From Pirellulales bacterium (GTDB taxonomy: Bacteria > Planctomycetota > Planctomycetia > Pirellulales > JANQPP01), in NCBI GenBank assembly GCA_028289405.1, contig JANQPP010000053.1, positions 1 to 57,270 of the forward strand: a stretch of DNA of 57,270 bases, given 5' to 3'. Below the pieces are notes generated by a model. The model ran no database searches. It saw nothing but the letters and a program-made list of their open reading frames with translations, and was not told the origin of the DNA. A program made the position numbers and the translations under genes. Below are positions 26,804 through 36,437 of the stretch, piece by piece (the first letter of the stretch is position 1; the number at the start of each line of letters is the position of its first letter).

Positions 26804-28765
26804 TCAGACATCTTCTTCCGCGTTGCCGGAATCGGTGGCGTCTTGATCCGGATGCTCTTCCGTTGAGGCGTTTTCGGAATCTCCATTGTCCTCCGCTTCT
26901 TCCTCGACGTTTTGCACTTCGCGCCAGGGCTTTCCTTCGCGATAGCTTTCCAGTTCGCCTTGCAGTTGCGATTTTTGGTTGGGCACCTCGCCGGGGTCGA
27001 GAGCGACCGCTTTTTCGGACCATTCGATGGCGGTTTCGAAGTCCCCGATTTCCGCGTAACCGGCCGCCAGCGTGCTCAAGATGTGAGCAGCCTGATACTC
27101 GGTGGCTTCACACGCGGCGGTGGCCAACTCCACCGACCGCTTTCCATCCCGGAGCTCGTCTTGCGGCGAAGTCGCCAGCACCCAGGCCAGATTGTTCAAA
27201 ACCTCGCTATTTTCCGGTTCAATTTCCAATGCCCGTTCGTAATCGGCAATGGCCTGTTCATGGTTCGCCAGGTACAGATTTGCGTCGGCCCTACCACGCA
27301 GCGCCTCGCTTTTTTCGGGATCCTTCTCCAGCACGCTGGTGAAAATCTCGATTGCCTTGCGGGGCTTTTTGTTGGCCACGTAAAAGCGGCCCAACTGCAT
27401 GAGTAAATCCACGTTTTCGGGGGCCAACTCACGGAGTTTCTCCAAATCCTCCGTGGCGGAAGCCAGGTCGTTTTTGCGCAGGGAAAGCTGTGCGTGCAAG
27501 AGCCAAGCTTCCGACGCCTGGGGATGCATTTCCAGGACTTTTTCGACATCCGCCAAGGCAAGGTCGAATTCCCCCAATTCCTGATGCATGGCCGCGCGGA
27601 GCAACAGCGTGGCGGAGTCTCGCGGCTGAATCTCGTGCGCGCGATCCAGTTCCCGGACGCCGGAATCCCATTCCTTCATGAGCCCGAAAATCCGGGCCCG
27701 ATGCTGATACGCGGCCAAGGCGTTGGGCACGACGTCGATCACTTCGGCGAAAGCATCGAGTGCTTCGCTGTAACGTTCCAGCGAGGTCAATGCCAGCCCG
27801 CGGTCCACTTTCAGTTGCAGGTTCCTCGGCTCCCGCTCTAAGCCTTGATCCAGCTCGGCTAGCGCTTCTTCCCATTTGCCTTGCATGGCGAAAATTCTGG
27901 CACGATGCTGGTGAGGAACTGCCGATTCGGGCCGCAATTCGGCCGCTTTGGCGAAGGCGGCGAGGGCCTCCTCGGCACGATTGAGCATCGACAAGGCGAG
28001 ACCTCGCCCCATGATCAGTTCGGGACTCTCCTCGACTTGGGAAATTGCCTGGTCAAAGTCTTCGAGTGCCTTTTCCGCCTGCTGGCGACCCAACAGATAT
28101 AGTCCCCTGGCCCGGCGGACAGCAGGGTTGTCCGGCGTGAGCCGGACCGCTTGGTCATAATCGGCCAACTGCTTTTCGGGATCTTGTAGCGTGCCCGCCC
28201 GCAACACATAGACTTGGGCCATCTCCTCGACATTCGGACTGCCAACTTCGATGGCTTTGGAAAGCACCTCTTCGGCGTGTTCCCGATTCCCCTGGGGCAT
28301 CAATTCCAGGCGGCCAATCCACTGGAGGACCTGAAACTGGGAATCATCGTACGAAAGCGCTTTCTCCAAATCCGCGATGGCCAACTGTCGAAGCTGATTC
28401 CACTGGGGATTCCGAGGTCCCGTGGAAAAGCTGCGCACGGCCTGCTGCGCCAGCGCCAAGCCCCGCTCGGCAAGTGTCGCGTGCAAGAGATCATTGGCGA
28501 ACCGCGCGTTCTCCTGATCCAATCCTTTGTCGAGGGCTTCGCGGCAGAGTTGAATCACCTTGTCCAAGTCGGGAAGGCTGTTCGCGCTCAGCTTTGCCTC
28601 GGCCGCCGAGTCCAGTGCATCGAGGCCCGCCAAATCTTGATCCGCTTCGTCGGCGGAATCCGCCGGCTGAGCGGGCGGCGGGTCCGATTCTTGTGCCCGC
28701 CCAAGACGGGCGGTGAACACCAGCAGCGCCATCATGACCCACGGGATATATTTCGACCGTCGCAT
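26804..28765 (-). CDS. Secreted TPR-repeat protein
   Basis: A 653-residue protein with a signal peptide (MRRSKYIPWVMMALLVFTARLGRAQ), an acidic linker (residues about 25-55), then a solenoid of perhaps 12-14 TPR units from residue about 70 to 600. Clear units include NPAVRRARGLYLLGRQQAEK, VPHQHRARIFAMQGKWEEAL and ALAAYQHRARIFGLMKEWD. The C-terminus is very acidic (EEEAEDNGDSENASTEEH). Such proteins act as binding scaffolds, here outside the cytoplasm. No partner is suggested by the neighbours. GGAGAG lies six bases before the ATG. Its stop is four bases from the convergent waaA stop. Confidence 0.88.
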   Translation of the reverse strand: MRRSKYIPWVMMALLVFTARLGRAQESDPPPAQPADSADEADQDLAGLDALDSAAEAKLSANSLPDLDKVIQLCREALDKGLDQENARFANDLLHATLAERGLALAQQAVRSFSTGPRNPQWNQLRQLAIADLEKALSYDDSQFQVLQWIGRLELMPQGNREHAEEVLSKAIEVGSPNVEEMAQVYVLRAGTLQDPEKQLADYDQAVRLTPDNPAVRRARGLYLLGRQQAEKALEDFDQAISQVEESPELIMGRGLALSMLNRAEEALAAFAKAAELRPESAVPHQHRARIFAMQGKWEEALAELDQGLEREPRNLQLKVDRGLALTSLERYSEALDAFAEVIDVVPNALAAYQHRARIFGLMKEWDSGVRELDRAHEIQPRDSATLLLRAAMHQELGEFDLALADVEKVLEMHPQASEAWLLHAQLSLRKNDLASATEDLEKLRELAPENVDLLMQLGRFYVANKKPRKAIEIFTSVLEKDPEKSEALRGRADANLYLANHEQAIADYERALEIEPENSEVLNNLAWVLATSPQDELRDGKRSVELATAACEATEYQAAHILSTLAAGYAEIGDFETAIEWSEKAVALDPGEVPNQKSQLQGELESYREGKPWREVQNVEEEAEDNGDSENASTEEHPDQDATDSGNAEEDV

Positions 28766-28940
28766 ATTTTCTCTCCATGGATAGTTGTGGAGCCGATCCG
28801 TCTTGACGCGAAGTCCTCAAAACGCCTGGGCGGTACGCACCCTTACTGTTCTTTATAGCTACTTATTCGATTATGGCGCGTGCGGCAGGCTATTGCCATG
28901 CCGTTTTCGGCAGCGAGAGAGTTTGGCCTATGCGGGCGAC

Positions 28941-29969
28941 TTAACCAGCGTCCTCCGACAACAGCTTCACGCCCAAACCAGGACGGTCCGGGTAATGGCA
29001 AATGCCACGTTCGACGCGGACTCCGTCGGCGATATCGCGGGCGAGCAGAGCCGCCCCGTCCATGTCCACGAAGTCCAAGAGTGGCAGAAGTTGAGCGATG
29101 GCCGAGATACCCACGCTCGACTCAGTCATGCAACCCACCATTACCAGCAGCCCTTGTTTCTTGGCCGCGTCAATCATGCGTCGGGCGGGCGTCAGACCAC
29201 CACATTTGACCAGTTTGATGTTGATACCGTGAAAGTGCCCGGCGCAGCGGTCCACGTCTGCCTCGCTCTGGCAACTTTCGTCGGCGAAGGTTGGCAGCTT
29301 CGATTGCGAATAGACTTCCCGCTGCCCTTTCCAATCCTCAGCCGGCAAGGGCTGCTCGATGAATTCCACTCCCAGCGAGGCCATTTCCTCGGAATTGCGA
29401 ATCGCCTCTTCCACGGACCAGCCACAATTCGCGTCCACACGAAACGGGGCGGACGTATGTTCGCGTAGCGCGCGGACAATTTCCAAATCGCGAGATGCTC
29501 CAAGCTTGATCTTGTACGCGGGCCAGCCCGGCATCTCTTGGAGCTTATTGATCATCGCCTCGGTCGAATCAATGCCAATCGTGTAGCACGACCCGGGAAT
29601 CCGCTCCAGCGAGAGGTTCCACAAGCGGTAAACCGGCTGCCCCTGCTGCTTGCCCCACAGATCGTACGCGGCCTGGTCGAGCGCGCATTGGGCGAATGGC
29701 TGGTCTTCCAAGTCAGGCCGGAGGGTTTCCCAAAATTCCTCGGGTTTTGTCCATCGCGAGTTTTCAACACGTGGCCGCACCGCAGAAAGCGTTTCCTGTA
29801 AGGAGGCGAGGGTCACACCGTAATAGGGGTTCGACGTTGCCTCGCCATAGCCCATCAAACCATCTTCTTCCAACTCGACGATCAGCGTCGGCTGCGTGTC
29901 ATGCGATTCCCGCGAAATCGTGAAGGTGTGCCGCAGCGGAAGCGCATATTCCCGCCAAGAGATCTTCAT
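28941..29969 (-). CDS. Enolase-superfamily dipeptide epimerase
   Basis: About 342 residues of the muconate-lactonizing group in the enolase superfamily, closest in layout to L-Ala-D/L-Glu-type dipeptide epimerases. The active site reads as KIKLG (Lys-x-Lys base), RVDAN, EQP and ADES (three metal ligands), and IKLVKCGG (opposite Lys). The N-terminal capping domain contains RHTFTISRES. Such enzymes epimerise dipeptides, often from cell-wall peptides. Dipeptide specificity cannot be read by eye. Its ATG at 29969 overlaps the TGA of the DUF1611 gene (ATGA), so translation is coupled. Confidence 0.88.
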   Translation of the reverse strand: MKISWREYALPLRHTFTISRESHDTQPTLIVELEEDGLMGYGEATSNPYYGVTLASLQETLSAVRPRVENSRWTKPEEFWETLRPDLEDQPFAQCALDQAAYDLWGKQQGQPVYRLWNLSLERIPGSCYTIGIDSTEAMINKLQEMPGWPAYKIKLGASRDLEIVRALREHTSAPFRVDANCGWSVEEAIRNSEEMASLGVEFIEQPLPAEDWKGQREVYSQSKLPTFADESCQSEADVDRCAGHFHGINIKLVKCGGLTPARRMIDAAKKQGLLVMVGCMTESSVGISAIAQLLPLLDFVDMDGAALLARDIADGVRVERGICHYPDRPGLGVKLLSEDAG

Positions 29970-31015
29970 CGGGAAAGCTCCGCTTGTAAGCGTTCCACGG
30001 CGGCCACCAGCGGCTCCGGTCCGTCGCGAATCACGTCGCACACCGGCAGGCCCAACTCCTTGCCAATACGTTCTCGTTCTTCAGCGGCTTCGTCCTCTGA
30101 TACGCGGCGACTATTCATGGCCACGCCGATTACCCGCGCCGGCTGTACTAGCCCCGCCACGGTTTCGTATGCCTGCCGGAGTTCCGCCAAGGGACGCAAG
30201 GGGAGCGGCTCCAGTCCATGATACGCCTCACGTCCCACTTCATAGCACAGGATCATCCCCTGCGGACGGCAGCCATGCAGCAGGCCCAAAGTCACGGGCG
30301 AATAACGGGGATGGGCCAAGCTGCCTTGTCCCTCGATCACCACTATCTCGTGGTGCTCGTAACGTCGCACCAGCTTTTCCACGGCCCCAGGCAGAAAATC
30401 GGAGACCACGGAATCGACCGGGCAGCCGTCGCCGGCGACCATAATCCCCGTTTGCCCCGTGGCCAAGAATCGCGCGTCATGCCCCTTCCTTTGCAAGGCC
30501 TGGGCCAGTTCCATCGAAACCAGCATCTTGCCCACGCTGCAATCGTTTCCCACGGTATGGATCCGCAACGCCGGCCCCGCGAAGTCCTGCCCACTAGCGA
30601 CGTCCCGTTCCTCCGTGCGGCGCAGGTCCCGTAATTTCGCGCCATATTGGGCCGCCGTGGCCACGAGTGATTCATCCGCCGTGAGGTAGTCGTGCAATCC
30701 GGAAACGATCTCCATGCCGCGCCGGGCCGCCTCGTGAAGAATGGGCCGCCACTCTGGCGGAATCTTGCCACCAGGCGGCGCGATGCCCACCAGCAACGTA
30801 TTGGCCGCAGCAACTTCTTCCAGCGAACCAACCACGGGCAAATCACCTCCGACACCCAGGAGTTCCCGCGCGGTCTTGCCGGACTGCGTATCATCCAGCA
30901 AGGCGACCACTTCTTCGCCCCGATAGCGGATCACACAGGAAGCCGTCTTGGCCGTGATGGGGTTGGTGTGGCCCTGCGTGAGAATCACGATCCGGCGGGC
31001 AGGAGTGTCATTCAT
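29966..31015 (-). CDS. DUF1611 family P-loop protein
   Basis: About 349 residues. An N-terminal Rossmann-like domain (GEEVVALLDDTQSGKTARELLG, VGIAPPGGKIP) precedes a C-terminal P-loop domain with the Walker A-like HTVGNDCSVGKMLVS and the Walker B-like EIVVIEGQGSLAHP. DUF1611 proteins often stand beside dipeptide epimerases, as here, but their reaction is not established. ATG 31015 is preferred; the frame continues to a GTG at 31063. The stop overlaps the epimerase start by four bases, strong evidence that the two work together. Confidence 0.88.
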   Translation of the reverse strand: MNDTPARRIVILTQGHTNPITAKTASCVIRYRGEEVVALLDDTQSGKTARELLGVGGDLPVVGSLEEVAAANTLLVGIAPPGGKIPPEWRPILHEAARRGMEIVSGLHDYLTADESLVATAAQYGAKLRDLRRTEERDVASGQDFAGPALRIHTVGNDCSVGKMLVSMELAQALQRKGHDARFLATGQTGIMVAGDGCPVDSVVSDFLPGAVEKLVRRYEHHEIVVIEGQGSLAHPRYSPVTLGLLHGCRPQGMILCYEVGREAYHGLEPLPLRPLAELRQAYETVAGLVQPARVIGVAMNSRRVSEDEAAEERERIGKELGLPVCDVIRDGPEPLVAAVERLQAELSR

Positions 31016-31166
31016 AATCGGCGGTAGAGCGGGGACGAATAACAGGGTCGGCGGTACCGACACCCATTATCCGCTCCTGCCAGCCGCACGGAAGAGGATC
31101 GTTAGAGCCGGGCAGGAAACGGCCACCGCCCGGTTGAGAGCCCGGGGAATAGCTAGACAAAGTGCG

Positions 31167-34100
31167 TCAATTATGGGAGGTCGAGGGCGATCGCGTCACC
31201 TGGTCCTCCAGATGCTGGAGCTCGCGTTGCAGAGCAGCCAACTCTGACGGCAGCAGAATCCCGTCCCCCAAAAGTCCACTCGAATTCGTCATACCTTGCG
31301 CGTAGCGGACGGTCGTGCTGGGATTCTCCAGCAGGTCCGATAGGTGATCCCGAATCACATTTTCCGCCTGGTTCAAGGTCAAACCGCCGACCTTCACCTT
31401 ACCGTAGGGCCTTCCCAGATTTAGGTTTCCAAACCAATCGACCGTGAATTCGGCATCGAGAGGAAAGTCCGGGAGGGCCTGCGGCACATGCAGGCTCACG
31501 ACGCTCTGGGGGCGCAAACGGTAGCGGATCACCGCCGGACCCTCCGAAAAGCGGGCGGAGACAAAGGGGTTTTCCATGAGGGAAATGCTCACCACCGGAT
31601 CGTCCAGGTATTGCTCGAAGTGTGCCAGCAGGGCGTCCTCCGCTTCCTGCTGTGTCAATCCGGCGACGCGGATTTCCCCCGCGTAATCGGGTCCCAGGAT
31701 CACCTCTCCGGAGGGATGGACTTGAACCCAAAACTGCTCTGAATGCGTTTCTTCTTGAAAAGCTACTTTGAGAACAAACGACTCCGAAGAATGAATCCGC
31801 CGCTCGGGGAGCTTTGGGCTCGCTTGTTCGTCCGACTCACCATCGCCATTTTCTTGCTGATTTGACTTTGCCGCAAGTTCGGCGACCCTCCGCGCGGCAC
31901 TTTGAGCGTGTCGCAAGTGAGGGATCTCTCGCCGCAATTCCTGGATCTGCGCGCCGATAGTGGATTCAATGGGAGCGGGATGTTCGTGTGTGGGAAGCTG
32001 TTGAACGTTCGCTTCCTTGGAATGACTCGTTGTTTCGCTCGTGTTATCCGTGCCGATTTGCTCCCGTAGCCGCTGTATCTCGCTCCGTAGTGCGCGCAAT
32101 TCTTGGGCTGTTCCGCTGCCGCTGGGCGCGACCTGTGATTGCGCTCGTTCCAGATTTTTCTCGGAATAACTGACGGAAACATCGGGATCGGTAAGAAGTT
32201 CGGATAGTTGTTCTCGAATCTTGGTCTCCGCTTCTTCCAGCGTCAGACCACTAATCTTGAAACGACCGTAAGGCGCACCCAAAGCCACCACTCCTGACGG
32301 GTCAACGATATAGTTCCCCATGATAGGAAAATCTGGTATGGGATTCAGTGCGAGAATTCGCACGAAATCCAACGGCTGAATGCGATATTCCTGAGGTTCC
32401 CCGGCCACGGAAGAGATAGACGATTGCGGCCGTTCCAGGTTTTTCTCGGAGTAACTGACGGAAACATCAGGGTCGGTTACATATTGCGAAAGCTGTTCCC
32501 GAATCACTTCCTCGGCCTCTTCGAATGTCAATCCGCTGACTTTGACGCGGCCATACGCTCCGCCCAGCGTTACTGTGCCACCAGGATCAACAATCTGCGG
32601 TCCGGCAAGAGGAAAGCCTGGCGCGGCTCTCGAAGCATGGACGTTGATGATTTCCAACGGCTGGATGCGGTATTCTTGCGGTTCCCCACTCACGGGCACG
32701 GCGGAAGCCTGTCCGATTCTCCCTCGAAGATCACGGATTTCTTCCCGCAGCGCATCGACTTCGGCGGGGCTTACGCCGCCAACCGGCGCCACATTCTGGG
32801 GTTTCCGCTCCAGGTTCTTTTCGGAGTAACTCACGGAAACATCGGGCTCCAACAGATAATCGGACAGACGTTCACGAATCTTGGTTTCCGCTTCTTCCAG
32901 TGTGAGACCGCTAATTTTCAAGCGGCCGTAAAGCGTACCCAAAGCCACCACTCCAGACGGATCAACGATGTAATCCCCCGTGATGGGAAAGTCCGGCAAC
33001 GCGTCTCTTACATGAATTTTCACAAATTCCAGCGGCTGAATGCGGTATTCCATATTCGCGCGTGTTGCTGAAGGACCCGGAATCTCCGGCATCCCTTCGA
33101 GTGAAACCTCCACTTGGGGATCGGGAGCGAACTGACGCAAATGCTCTCGGATCACATTTTCGGCTTCCCGTGCCGTCAGCCCTCCGAGTTGGACCGTGCC
33201 TGGATACTTGGCGGGCAACTGAAAACCTCCATTGAGCAAGGTTACCCTAGCGCGATCTTCCGATGACGACGGAGTGAGCTTGATTTTCAGATCGAACATG
33301 CCGTTCGCCGAGATGCGCTGGAGTGATTGGCCTTGAGGCGGATTCGAAACCGCCGTGTTCCGCGAATTTCTTTTCTTGTTCACGGTGGATTGCTTTTCCA
33401 GCAACTTCGCCCGTCGGATCGCCCGTTGTGCTTCCGCTTCGAACTTGAGCGCCTCCGCCTCCGCGAAGATGCTGCGGCTTTCATTCAGCAGCCCATTTCG
33501 CTCCCTTTCATCCGAACGAGACATGGCGTGGGCTTCAACTTTTTTGGCCTCCGACATTCTTTCGTAGGCCTTCGCCAAGAGTTCGAGATAGTTCGTCTCG
33601 ATCTTGGTTTCCTCGGGCACTTGCGGCTGCGCCGGTTCATTGGTGGTTCGGCTGGTTTGGCTATTCCCTGAGTCGGAGGCAGGCAGTGACGCGATGGCCG
33701 GCGTGGCCTCATCTTCGGCAGCCTGCACCACACGTTCAGCCTTCGGCGGATTTTCCGCTTCCGCGTTGACCGCAAGTTCGGGAGCCGAGTCGGCCGCAGT
33801 GCCGGAAGGGGCATTGCCGATCAGCCATAATAGCGCGACCACGGCGGTTGCCACGGCGATTGAAGGTTTTGCCATCGAGGACCAGAACATCGCGTTTCCT
33901 CCTTCTCGTGCCAAAGTGAAGCTGCGGGCCGGATCGCCCGCCGGAGCTTTCCCCGACGAGGCGTAAGCCGTCCCTTGCTGGATGGTAAGATCGATCAGTT
34001 TCATGATTTCGGGAGCCGCCGCCGCTTGTGCCGAAGCAGGCACGGTGGCCACCAGGGCTAGCGATAGCCCGATGCCGCGCCGCGCGAGTTGCATCCGCAA

Positions 34101-34646
34101 TAGCCGTTTGCCGCGCGTGAGCCGTCCCTTGACGGCTGCCGTCGTGCATTCCAGTTCTTGGGCCGCCGCGCTGCGGGAGAGCCCCTGCAAATAGCAGAGC
34201 ACCAAGGGGGCCTGGTACCGCTCCGGCAGCCGTCGCAGTTCTTCGTATAGGGCGAGTTGGCGTTCCCGTTGCTCGATTTGCCGCAGCGGAGTTTCCATGT
34301 CGGGCGGTTCCTCCGTCAGAGTGGGCGCGCTCCGCTGACGGCGTTGGCTGGCTGCCCGCAGGGCCGTGCGATGGGCCACTTTATACAACCAACTCCCGAG
34401 CGAGGACGGCTCGCCGATCCGCTTCGCCTTTTGCACCAGGATAAGAAAGGTGGCCTGAAAGGCGTCTTCCGCGTCCGACGTGTCGCGGAGCACGTGGCGG
34501 CAGATCCGCCACACCATGGGAGCATGCTTTCGCACAATCTCCGCGAAGGCTGCTTCTTCCCGCGCACGGACGAACCGCGTCAGCAATTCGCCGTCGGTGG
34601 CAGGGAACTCCGTCACTTTAGAAAACACGGGATCGCTTGTCGTCAT
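31167..34646 (-). CDS. ECF-like sigma factor fused to six polysaccharide-export-like modules
   Basis: A single intact frame of about 1159 codons (ATG 34646; an in-frame start at 34706 is possible). Numbering from 34646: sigma region 2 at 22-95 (FAEIVRKHAPMVWRICRHVL, DAEDAFQATFLIL) and region 4 at 130-185 (LRRLPERYQAPLVLCYLQGL, SAAAQELECTTAAVKGRLTR). A hydrophobic stretch lies at 187-210 and a membrane helix at 256-277 (SIAVATAVVALLWLI). A Glu/Ala-rich coiled region follows at 340-425. Then come six modules of about 75 residues resembling the Poly_export (Wza-type) domain at about 448-516, 532-608, 657-733, 751-828, 954-1024 and 1038-1115. A typical module reads YIVDPSGVVALG...YGRLKISGLTLEEAE...DPDVSVSYSEKN. 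Topology would put the sigma part inside and the modules outside. No anti-sigma gene is adjacent. Confidence 0.85.
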   Translation of the reverse strand: MTTSDPVFSKVTEFPATDGELLTRFVRAREEAAFAEIVRKHAPMVWRICRHVLRDTSDAEDAFQATFLILVQKAKRIGEPSSLGSWLYKVAHRTALRAASQRRQRSAPTLTEEPPDMETPLRQIEQRERQLALYEELRRLPERYQAPLVLCYLQGLSRSAAAQELECTTAAVKGRLTRGKRLLRMQLARRGIGLSLALVATVPASAQAAAAPEIMKLIDLTIQQGTAYASSGKAPAGDPARSFTLAREGGNAMFWSSMAKPSIAVATAVVALLWLIGNAPSGTAADSAPELAVNAEAENPPKAERVVQAAEDEATPAIASLPASDSGNSQTSRTTNEPAQPQVPEETKIETNYLELLAKAYERMSEAKKVEAHAMSRSDERERNGLLNESRSIFAEAEALKFEAEAQRAIRRAKLLEKQSTVNKKRNSRNTAVSNPPQGQSLQRISANGMFDLKIKLTPSSSEDRARVTLLNGGFQLPAKYPGTVQLGGLTAREAENVIREHLRQFAPDPQVEVSLEGMPEIPGPSATRANMEYRIQPLEFVKIHVRDALPDFPITGDYIVDPSGVVALGTLYGRLKISGLTLEEAETKIRERLSDYLLEPDVSVSYSEKNLERKPQNVAPVGGVSPAEVDALREEIRDLRGRIGQASAVPVSGEPQEYRIQPLEIINVHASRAAPGFPLAGPQIVDPGGTVTLGGAYGRVKVSGLTFEEAEEVIREQLSQYVTDPDVSVSYSEKNLERPQSSISSVAGEPQEYRIQPLDFVRILALNPIPDFPIMGNYIVDPSGVVALGAPYGRFKISGLTLEEAETKIREQLSELLTDPDVSVSYSEKNLERAQSQVAPSGSGTAQELRALRSEIQRLREQIGTDNTSETTSHSKEANVQQLPTHEHPAPIESTIGAQIQELRREIPHLRHAQSAARRVAELAAKSNQQENGDGESDEQASPKLPERRIHSSESFVLKVAFQEETHSEQFWVQVHPSGEVILGPDYAGEIRVAGLTQQEAEDALLAHFEQYLDDPVVSISLMENPFVSARFSEGPAVIRYRLRPQSVVSLHVPQALPDFPLDAEFTVDWFGNLNLGRPYGKVKVGGLTLNQAENVIRDHLSDLLENPSTTVRYAQGMTNSSGLLGDGILLPSELAALQRELQHLEDQVTRSPSTSHN
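31302..33305 (-). repeat. Six-copy Poly_export-like module array
   Basis: Modules map to 33305-33099, 33053-32823, 32678-32448, 32396-32163, 31787-31575 and 31535-31302. Copies 2 and 4 are nearly identical over long DNA stretches, for example the segments at 32823-33053 and 32163-32396 that both encode SGLTLEEAETKIRE. Copy 3 is close to them. Copies 1, 5 and 6 are older and divergent. This pattern points to recent internal duplication. Confidence 0.75.
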
Positions 34647-34798
34647 CGTACCGCTTGCACATTTTGATGATTGCCGAAACGTCCTTCGGCCAAAGAGATA
34701 GTGCAAGAAGTTAGCCGAGAGGACCGCGAAATCACGTCAATTCTGACAGAATTTCGGAGCCGTCGCGAAGCAAAACGGCCAGAAAGGCTGACTGTTGG

Positions 34799-36079
34799 TC
34801 AAGACACGTCTGCCAATACTTCCGCCAGTGTTTCCAGGAACTGGTCGCAGACGGCTTCATCGTGAGCCAGCGACAGGTAGAGCTTGGTTCCCATGGGATT
34901 GAGAAAGATGCCCCGCTGGAACAGTTCGAGCATCACGCGCCGGGCTTTCTGTTTGTCGGCGGTTTGTCCGCTGCGATAATCGGTGACCGGCTGTGACGTG
35001 AAGGCGATTTGGGACAGCGGGCCGTCCCCCAGCACCTGCCCCGTAACACCGTGATCTTCCAGGGATTTTCGCATCCCCGCGCGCAGATAGTTTCCTAGGC
35101 CATGCAGGTGCTCGTACGTGCCGGGCTCGGCATAGCGTGCCAACGCGGCGCGGGCGGCGGCGGTGGAAATGGGGTTTCCTCCCAGGGAAGAGGCGACCCA
35201 CACGTAACGTTCCCGCCCCAATCGGTCCTCGCGGACCAAGTCCATGATTTCCTGGCGTCCACCAAACGCGCCGATGGGATAGCCCCCGCCCAGGGCCTTG
35301 CCGTAGGCGACCAAATCCGGGACCACGCCGTAATACTCCTGCGCCCCGCCAAACGCCAAACGAAAGCCGGTGACCACTTCGTCGAACATGAGCACCAAGT
35401 GGTGTTCGTCGGCCAAATCCCGTAGTCCTTCCAAGAAACCCGGCAGGGGGGACAGACAGCGGTGAAACGGTTCCACCAGGATTCCTGCTAAGTCTTCGGC
35501 ATGTTGCCGGACGATCTCCCAGGTCTGCTCCAAATCGTTGTAGGGTGCGACCAAGATCTCCGCCGTTGCCGCGGAGGTCACGCCGTCACAACTGGAAATG
35601 GCCTCGGGAAACGGCGAGGCGATATGCGGGAAGAGGCTCGCCACGCCCACGTCATTGGCGCCGTGATAGGCTCCTTCGAATTTGAGGATTTTGGGCCGGC
35701 CGGTGTAGGCGCGGGCCAGCCTCTGGCAGTACATGGTGGCTTCAGTCCCGGAAGCGCAAAAGCGCACCGCATCACAGGCGGGGCTGATTTCCACGAGTTG
35801 TTCCGCGAGCAGCAAACTCTCCCGATTGACGTAGGCGAAATTCGAGCCGCGTGGTGCCTGCGCGGTAACCGCCTCCACGATGGCCGGACAGGCATGGCCC
35901 GGCAACACGGACCCCCAACCCATGGAAAAATCGAGGTATTCACGGCCATCGGTGTCCCACAACCGGCAGCCCTCGCCCCGGTCGACCACGATCGCCATTT
36001 CGTCGGGCAGATTGAATTCGCCGTGGGAACCGGCAGGAAAAACGGATAGCGAACGTTCACGCAGCGTGGACATCAACAT
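34799..36079 (-). CDS. Class III PLP aminotransferase (glutamate-1-semialdehyde aminomutase-like)
   Basis: About 426 residues of the class III (GSA-type) aminotransferase fold. PLP-site motifs are SGTEATMYCQRLARAYTGR, FEGAYHGAND, LMFDEVVTGFR (Asp for the pyridine nitrogen) and AYGKALGGGYPIGAFGG with the PLP Lys. It resembles GSA aminomutases, but several proteins of this shape act in sugar or secondary metabolism, so the substrate is uncertain. ATG 36079 begins MLMSTLRERSLSVFPAGSHG, the normal start for the group; ATG 36073 is equally possible. The frame is open upstream to 36505, but that part looks non-coding. Confidence 0.85.
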   Translation of the reverse strand: MLMSTLRERSLSVFPAGSHGEFNLPDEMAIVVDRGEGCRLWDTDGREYLDFSMGWGSVLPGHACPAIVEAVTAQAPRGSNFAYVNRESLLLAEQLVEISPACDAVRFCASGTEATMYCQRLARAYTGRPKILKFEGAYHGANDVGVASLFPHIASPFPEAISSCDGVTSAATAEILVAPYNDLEQTWEIVRQHAEDLAGILVEPFHRCLSPLPGFLEGLRDLADEHHLVLMFDEVVTGFRLAFGGAQEYYGVVPDLVAYGKALGGGYPIGAFGGRQEIMDLVREDRLGRERYVWVASSLGGNPISTAAARAALARYAEPGTYEHLHGLGNYLRAGMRKSLEDHGVTGQVLGDGPLSQIAFTSQPVTDYRSGQTADKQKARRVMLELFQRGIFLNPMGTKLYLSLAHDEAVCDQFLETLAEVLADVS

Positions 36080-36437
36080 CTTCTTCGTGGGAGGGGGTTG
36101 CGCCAAATGAAATTCGCCGAGCGCTGCCGGCGATCTGAATTCGGCCAAGATGGACGATAAGCTAGGTTTGAATCTGGAGGAGGCGTTTTCGCAAGTGGGC
36201 ATCAGAAAAAAAGTTCCCCTGCGGAGAAATCGAGCTGACCAGCCGCAAATCGACGACGCGAACGGAGGGTGACTAGTCCAGACTGACCATCCATGGCAAG
36301 ATGGCGGCAAACTTTGTCGACACCCGGCTTGGGTTCGCTTGTCTTGTCGGCCGCCGCTTCCACGATACTTTTTGGCGCATTCACCCACTCGGAACTTCCC
36401 CGGAAAATCCGCACAGCGAAACGAGGAGCATTTTTCC
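36080..36437. other. Divergent intergenic region, aminotransferase / GlmU-like gene
   Basis: About 358 bases between the aminotransferase and GlmU-like starts. The minus-strand frame stays open here, but its residues look unnatural, with Cys/Ser/Pro-rich sequence and no homologous extension. No RNA gene or clear promoter pair is visible. Confidence 0.45.
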
